Part shown: piece after piece, positions 58,534 to 64,000 of the stretch
Layout of the letters: the number at the start of each line of letters is the position of its first letter
Position numbering within the stretch: the stretch's first letter is position 1
Translations under genes and position numbers: made by a program
Notes under the pieces: model-generated
What the model was told of the DNA's origin: nothing
Databases searched by the model: none
What the model saw: the letters and a program-made list of their open reading frames with translations, nothing else
Source: Centroberyx gerrardi
Taxonomy: Eukaryota; Chordata; Actinopteri; Beryciformes; Berycidae
Assembly (NCBI RefSeq): GCF_048128805.1
Contig: NC_136012.1
Span: forward strand, 5,993,121 to 6,057,120
DNA: 64,000 nt
Direction: 5' to 3'

Positions 58534-61178
58534 ATGGGAGGCCCACTGGTGCTTCTCATAGGACTGATGGTCTTCATGGCTGGCTCTCCGTCTCTGGCTG
58601 TAAGTACATGGATTCAGCATTTCTAAGTACTAATCTTTGAAAAACAATCACTCAGGCAGACTGGTGTTCTTGCTACTTTACATTTAATTTGGAAACATTA
58701 ACATTTCAGTCAACAGACCTTCATAATGGTATCAGTATTTTGAATGTGTGTGCATTCTCTACCTGTGTGTATGGTTGTCCTGTACCCAACTACATATACA
58801 GTATATATACTGTATTTGCGTATGTAATGTAGGTGAATGTAGGTCTGATCAACGATTTGAATATATTTTGTCATAGAGAAAGGTGGTTTGGGGATACTAA
58901 AATGTACTTTTGGGACAGTTACATCAGATCCTGTGCACTGGTAAATGTAACTTCTCTGAGTGTGTGTTCTTGTAGTTCTGTACTTATGAGGACCAAATGT
59001 CCTCATAAGCAGAGAGAAACTTCCAAAGTGAGGACATTTTGGCCGGTCCTCACCTCTTTAATTTTAAGTTAGGGTTAAGGTTAAAAGGTTACGCTTGTTG
59101 TGGTGAGGGTTAAAGTAATAATCAACAACTTTTTCGTATATTCAATATGGAAAATGTTCAATACTTGTCTGTTTTGCTATGCTCTATTGCCAACTGATAC
59201 CATACAATAGTGATTCAAGCTATAGCCAGTTCATGAAAGCTTTTACATTTGCTGTTCTAAACTCCTATGAGGCGGTCCTTCTTTCCCAGGAAAAATCCTC
59301 TGCTGCTCAGTGATGCGTTTTATGTTTAAGTGATACATTTTATGTTTACGGAAGGAACAACAGCGGTTTGTTTGGTATAAATAGAAGGTAGAAGAAATAT
59401 AAGAAGCTGCAGTCTATATTGAGTGTCTTTATTATTACAGTATGTTGGGACAGTGCCTAGATTGAGTGAAAAACAAGAATCTTGCGGATTATCACTTTAA
59501 AGAGTAACTAAACACCAAACCCAAATCTGTGTAAAGCCTGACATCTAATGGTAAAAAGCATGCTACTGAAATGGCCATCTGCTATTGGCTGATCTTTGGT
59601 GTCACATGATGTCACCACTTGCTGGACTCTATAGAAGGTGACATCACCTGGCACCATTTTTTTCATTAATTATACATACAAGTAAATATATACATATATA
59701 TATATATATAAAAGAAAGAGGCAGACTTTCCTATTGTCTCCATGTACCAGGTCTGTGGTACATTTAGGTCTTGAATATTTTCCCTTGAAGGCATTCTGCC
59801 TTTATACAGAATAGGGAAGTGGTGAAAGGAGATGACTAACACAATACAGCGATTAAACCACCTCTCAATGTCTTACTGCTATGATTGTATGAAATGCCTG
59901 CCACACCAATCCCTGTATGCCTGATTATTGTGTGTAATGACTTGTTCACAGTTCTTAGAACAACGTATTGTCACTTTTTGCTGTAGCTGTGACTATCTGT
60001 GCTTTCTTTAAATGAAGATACTGAACCACAAACCCCCCCCCCCAAAAAAAACAGATGGCAATTTCAGTAGCATGCTTTTTACGATTTGGGTTTGGGGTTT
60101 AGTTCCTCTTTAAAGGGAAACCAAACACATAGCCTGTTTTTCCAGGTTGGATTGACATCTACTGGTTAAAAGCATGCTATTACAATTGCAATCCTGTGAT
60201 TTAGGTTATCTGTATGACATGGTTTGTCATGGATTAGCCAACAACAACCAAGATCAGCCAATAGCAGATTGCAATTGCAATAGCATGCTTTTAACCAGTA
60301 GATGTCAGTCCAACCTGAAAAGTAGTCGATGTGTTTGGTTTCCCTTTAAGGTTAGGGTTAGGGGTTAGAGAATGCATGCCATGTGAATGAAGGTCCTCTG
60401 AAGGCTCCTATATAGTAATACAAATGTGTGTGTGCGTGTATGTGTGTGTGTGTGTGCAGGCGTCAGACATCTGTCGCGAGGAGGTGGTTCGTCTGAGGGA
60501 GCAGGAGAAGCTTCTGAAGAGCCGGGTTCAGAAGCAAGAGATCCTCCTGCACAGATTACAGCTGCTGAACCAGCCACAGCCTGGCAAGGACAAGCCCAGA
60601 CCAGACCAGACCCAGGACACACAGCACCCAGGTCAGAGACGTTCAAGTCTTCATTTTCACTAGAAGATAATGCTTGAAAACTGAGCTCACTGGAATATTT
60701 GTAGCGTTAAACATTTCCCATTATCTGCCTAAATGTTGGATGCAACTCAATTTTTTAAACCTCAAATCAAGTTGTGAAACAGCTGAAATGGGAATGTGAA
60801 AATAAATCAAATATTTACTCTCTCTGTGTGTGTATGTGTGTGTGTGTGTGTGTGTGTGTCAGACTGTTCCCAGCTCTTCAGTTCTGGCTCCAAATCCAGT
60901 GGTTTCTACAGTATCAAACCCCATGGCAGCCCCTCTCCAGTCACAGTCTACTGTGACATGACTGAAGGAGGCGGATGGACGGTCGTACAGAGGCGGACAG
61001 ATGGCACCGAGAGGTTCAACAGGTGTGAGTGTGTGTGTGTGTGTGTGTTTGTGTGTGTGTAAGTCTGATATCAAGCAAGGAAATCATCAAAAGCAATGCA
61101 CCCTGCTTTCATGACCCCTCTTTAAAATAAAATCAGTACGAAGAAACTTAGATGATTAGAAATTGACTGATGTCTGTG

Positions 61179-61241
<63 letters not shown>

Positions 61242-62491
61242 CATCTATCTATCAGGTCGTGGGCTGAGTATAAGGATGGTTTTGGAGACATGGAGTCAGA
61301 ATCAGGAGAGTTCTGGCTGGGAAATGACAACCTGCATTACATTACTGCACAAGGTCAATATTTTTTCTAACATTAGAATGCATGAGAGTATCTAGATCCT
61401 TCTGTAAAGAAATGTGATGTTACAAAGTTTACAGCAGGCTGTAAAGAACAAAAGCATCATTAAAAATACTGTGTTTCATGGACTTCAGTGACAAGTGGCA
61501 TTGTTCTGTCTGTGTCTAGAGCCAAGATATGGGTTGGATTTATTATGTGATTTATTTCATTTTTCAGAAAGTATTTATTATTTATTTGTCTGCTACAGGG
61601 AATTATTCTTTAAGGATCAACCTGGAAGACTTTGAGGGTAACCAGCGCTACGCCGACTACAAGAACTTCAGAGTGGCTCATGAAAAGGTGGGATGGATGG
61701 ATGGATGGATGGTTGTTTAAATGGGTGGATAGATATATAGCTGTCTTACTACAAATGCCACATCTCATAATACTCACCACTAATAAACCAAAAAATAAAA
61801 AGTTGGAGTAAGTACTGGAAAACAATTACTCTTATAAGTAAAAAACATATGTTTGGAAATACTGAGAAAAGTGGTGTTACTCTGAAAATGTCTGAGTGTG
61901 TGCATGTGTGCACGAGTGTAAGTGTATGTGTGTGTGTGTGTGCGTGCGTGTGTGTTTATTAGGTTCACTACTAAGCGAAGATAAATTGATGGTAGCTTGA
62001 CCAATGAGAATGAATGGGAAGCCCCAAGATTCATTGCGAAAAGGACACATAACATTTACTAATTAATTCATGTGGTTCTAGTCCTTGGTAATAGACCAAC
62101 ATTTATTGTATATATGTTTGAATGTTGCTAAATTGGTATTGAGATGACAATGAATGTAAAAATTTTACTTTTTGTTGCTAAAAATGGTTTTATGAGCATA
62201 AATGTACTTACTACTTCTCCTATGTGGCTGGTTCCATCTCAGCCATGTTGAAATGGAAGTCTCTTCCTAAATGCCTCATCACATGACACATAGTGTTTAT
62301 CATTGATAGGATACAGTGGGTGGCCCAACCTACCCACTGGTTCATCTTACCCCGCTCTCCCCTACAGAGACTGATGAATCAGCAGGGAAAATGAACAACT
62401 GTGCATCTTAACTGATCACACAAGGTCAATCACAAAGTCCATCTCAAACGACACGGACACAGGTATCGACTTGGAATTCTTGGATTTGATA

Positions 62492-62534
<43 letters not shown>

Positions 62535-63017
62535 GGACCAGTACCGACTTGCCTTTGGAAGCTGTTCAGGCACCGCCGGAGATTCTCTGTCCGGCGGCTA
62601 TCAGGTCGGCGTCTCAGCGTGGGCCAGCCACCAGGCCATGAGGTTCAGCACCTACGACCGGGACAACGACAACTACAGCGGGAACTGCGCCCAGGAGGAC
62701 AAAGGAGGCTGGTGGTTCAACAGGTTAGGGCTTTACTCCTTTGGGGGATCCATAAAGTACCTCCATCCTTTACAGAAAAAATCACCAAAGATGATTTCCT
62801 CCATCTCTCTCTCAGGTGTCACTCAGCCCATCTCAATGGCCTGTACTACCCTCGTGGCCACTACAGCGCGGTCACAGACGACGGGGTAGTTTGGTACACT
62901 TGGCGGGGATGGTGGTACTCCCTGAAGACCAGCATCATGAAGCTGCGACCCTCTGACTTCAAAATCGACCCGATCGACGACCCCAACGCTGTTCGGAACC
63001 TCGGCCCTCCCTCCTAG
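58534..63017 (+). CDS. fgl1: Fibrinogen-like protein 1 (FGL1-type hepatokine)
   Basis: This is a secreted protein with a C-terminal fibrinogen domain; FGL1 is liver-enriched and in mammals is also a LAG-3 ligand. The seven coding exons are 58534-58599, 60460-60631, 60863-61022, 61256-61353, 61599-61687, 62536-62723 and 62816-63017, joining to 324 aa (human FGL1 312). Residues 1-22 ([20 protein letters not shown], then LA) form a signal peptide. Residues 25-60 form a short coiled coil with an early cysteine ([20 protein letters not shown]). The fibrinogen domain runs from about residue 80 and shows [67 protein letters not shown] and [17 protein letters not shown]. The D-R-D-N-D-N-Y stretch is the usual Ca2+ loop. 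Teleosts can carry more than one fgl1-like gene, so the exact paralogue is open. AATAAA at 63310-63315 is the likely poly(A) signal. Confidence 0.9.
58960..59110. repeat. GAGGAC/GTCCTC interspersed repeat
   Basis: TGTCCTCATAAGCAGAGAG, AAAGTGAGGACATTTTGG and CCGGTCCTCACC, followed by GGGTTAAGGTTAAAAG, resemble a widespread short repeat of teleost introns. Its class is not determined. It lies in intron 1 of the FGL1-like gene. Confidence 0.45.
59498..60115. mobile_element. Inverted-repeat element with CTTTAAAG termini (first of an adjacent pair)
   Basis: The left end CTTTAAAGAGTAACTAAACA (then CCAAACCCAAATC) and the right end GATTTGGGTTTGGGGTTTAG (then TTCCTCTTTAAAG) are inverted repeats. The symmetry extends inward through GCATGCTACTGAAATGGCC versus AATTTCAGTAGCATGC. 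The interior of about 440 bp has no reading frame of note. Confidence 0.75.
60109..60350. mobile_element. Inverted-repeat element with TTTAAAGGGAAACC termini (second of an adjacent pair)
   Basis: The left end TTTAAAGGGAAACCAAACAC mirrors the right end GTGTTTGGTTTCCCTTTAAG. Inner arms CATCTACTGGTTAAAAGCATG and CATGCTTTTAACCAGTAGATG continue the symmetry, so each arm is about 75 bp. The motifs (TTTAAAGNG.AAC.AAACAC, AGCATGCT) are related to those of the element ending at 60115, and the two abut at a shared TTTAAAG. Confidence 0.75.
61177..61254. repeat. (CTAT)n microsatellite forming the FGL1-like exon 4 acceptor
   Basis: About 19 CTAT units with one CCAT variant lead directly into CAG before the exon at 61256. 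The microsatellite itself supplies the branch and pyrimidine region of this splice site. Confidence 0.95.
62494..62531. repeat. (CT)n microsatellite forming the FGL1-like exon 6 acceptor
   Basis: About 19 CT units followed by GCAG immediately precede the exon at 62536, acting as the pyrimidine tract. Confidence 0.95.
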
Positions 63018-64000
63018 GCCAGGGACGATTCAATCAGATTAGCATATAATACGATTTTTTGTATATGGTTTAGAAGCACTGCCCTTATGCAGCCATTACA
63101 CCTCATGCATGATGTAGTTTTATGCTATGGCTAGTTCACTAACACTTGAATTAAAAGGATGCCTTCACATGCAGTGGTTTAAGATTACAAATGCCAAGGT
63201 ATTCCTTTAAGGTTCATCATCATACTCCACTTTATCTCAACTCAACTTAGCAATGAACATACTGTAGCAGCTCTATCTCTGTCACTTCAATTATAACCAA
63301 GACTTAACAAATAAAACAAGGAATCAATATTCCTTTTGTCTGTCTCATTATTTCGTATTCTTATTTGGTAACATTGTATGTCAATGGATCTCATAACTGC
63401 AGCATTTCAAGGCCCATTCTGCAAGGAGTGAGGTACAAGTGTTTTTAATTCCAAGGGCCACTGATTAGAATGACATGGGGAATTTTGCATTCATTCAATT
63501 TTCAAGTGGAAATTAAACTAGTCTTCATCCCCTGACAACTTTCAAGGAGCCCATTTGCAAAACCACTGTCATAGAAATTGAAAGAGAGGCTCGGCTGACT
63601 CTGGAAATACGTGTCACTCGCAAAAAGACAGAAAATGAATCTAATCTGCTGCCTTATTAACATTTTTGGGTGGTGCCTAGAAAAGCTCCATGGGGAATGG
63701 GAGAATGCCTCACTGCAGCACTTGTATCTTTCCGTATTAAATCAAAAATCTTCAGTTGAAACTGTATTTTGGGATATTTTCCCAGTGAATCTTTTATCGG
63801 TGCAAATTTTGTAACAGTTGTACCAGCTTGAGATTTTAAACAGTTTGCACATACATTCAGCAATCTGGAGAAAGTCAGTAACACTGTAGAAGTGGCAGGA
63901 AAGTTGAGACGGACAACTTCTCTTGTTGACTACACCAACTCGTGTGTCATTTATTTTTTAACCCACAGAGCAAGACAATTTACTTCGCGCTCCAAAACAC
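63018..64000. other. FGL1-like 3' UTR and downstream sequence
   Basis: The 3' UTR probably ends shortly after AATAAA at 63310-63315. No gene, repeat array or conserved motif is recognised from there to the window end. Confidence 0.55.

Overview
This is a gene-containing window of a ray-finned (teleost-type) fish nuclear genome. The evidence is vertebrate split genes with short GT-AG introns, very dense CA/TG and other microsatellites, many short inverted-repeat DNA transposons, and proteins that read clearly as vertebrate orthologues. The species cannot be named from the sequence.

Layout. (1) 1-12256, minus strand: the first 27 coding exons (about two thirds) of polr1a, the largest subunit of RNA polymerase I; the 3' end lies beyond the left edge. 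(2) 12609-23225, plus strand: complete ptcd3 (mitoribosomal small-subunit PPR protein mS39), head-to-head with polr1a across a gap of about 350 bp. (3) 23226-29150: intergenic, with microsatellites and repeats. (4) 29150-44460, plus: a complete plastin/fimbrin gene (618 aa) with a likely non-coding first exon and a long, transposon-filled first intron. (5) 46948-52432, plus: a complete cyclic-nucleotide-gated channel alpha subunit (679 aa), closest to CNGA2. (6) 54060-55927, plus: a small five-exon gene for a 125-aa protein, made of a signal peptide joined directly to a calnexin-like transmembrane segment and cytosolic tail, without the calnexin lectin and P domains. (7) 58534-63017, plus: a complete fibrinogen-like 1 (FGL1-type) hepatokine gene. 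CDS lengths obtained by joining the exons are whole numbers of codons for all five complete genes, which supports the models.

The genes do not form one pathway. polr1a (rRNA synthesis) and ptcd3 (mitochondrial ribosome) share a probable bidirectional housekeeping promoter. The others (actin bundling, sensory cation channel, ER membrane microprotein, secreted fibrinogen-domain protein) look like ordinary neighbours.

The two most unusual signals are the lumen-less calnexin-like gene and a recurring pattern of short, diverged copies of exon edges in the neighbouring introns. I found about ten of these copies in polr1a, ptcd3, the plastin and the channel gene, usually 50-125 bp from the parent edge and often carrying decoy splice sites. 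The window also holds a non-autonomous hAT element with an 8-bp target duplication, a Harbinger-type MITE with a TTA duplication, several other inverted-repeat elements, a minisatellite of about 33 bp, and a 690-bp trinucleotide array inside a channel intron.
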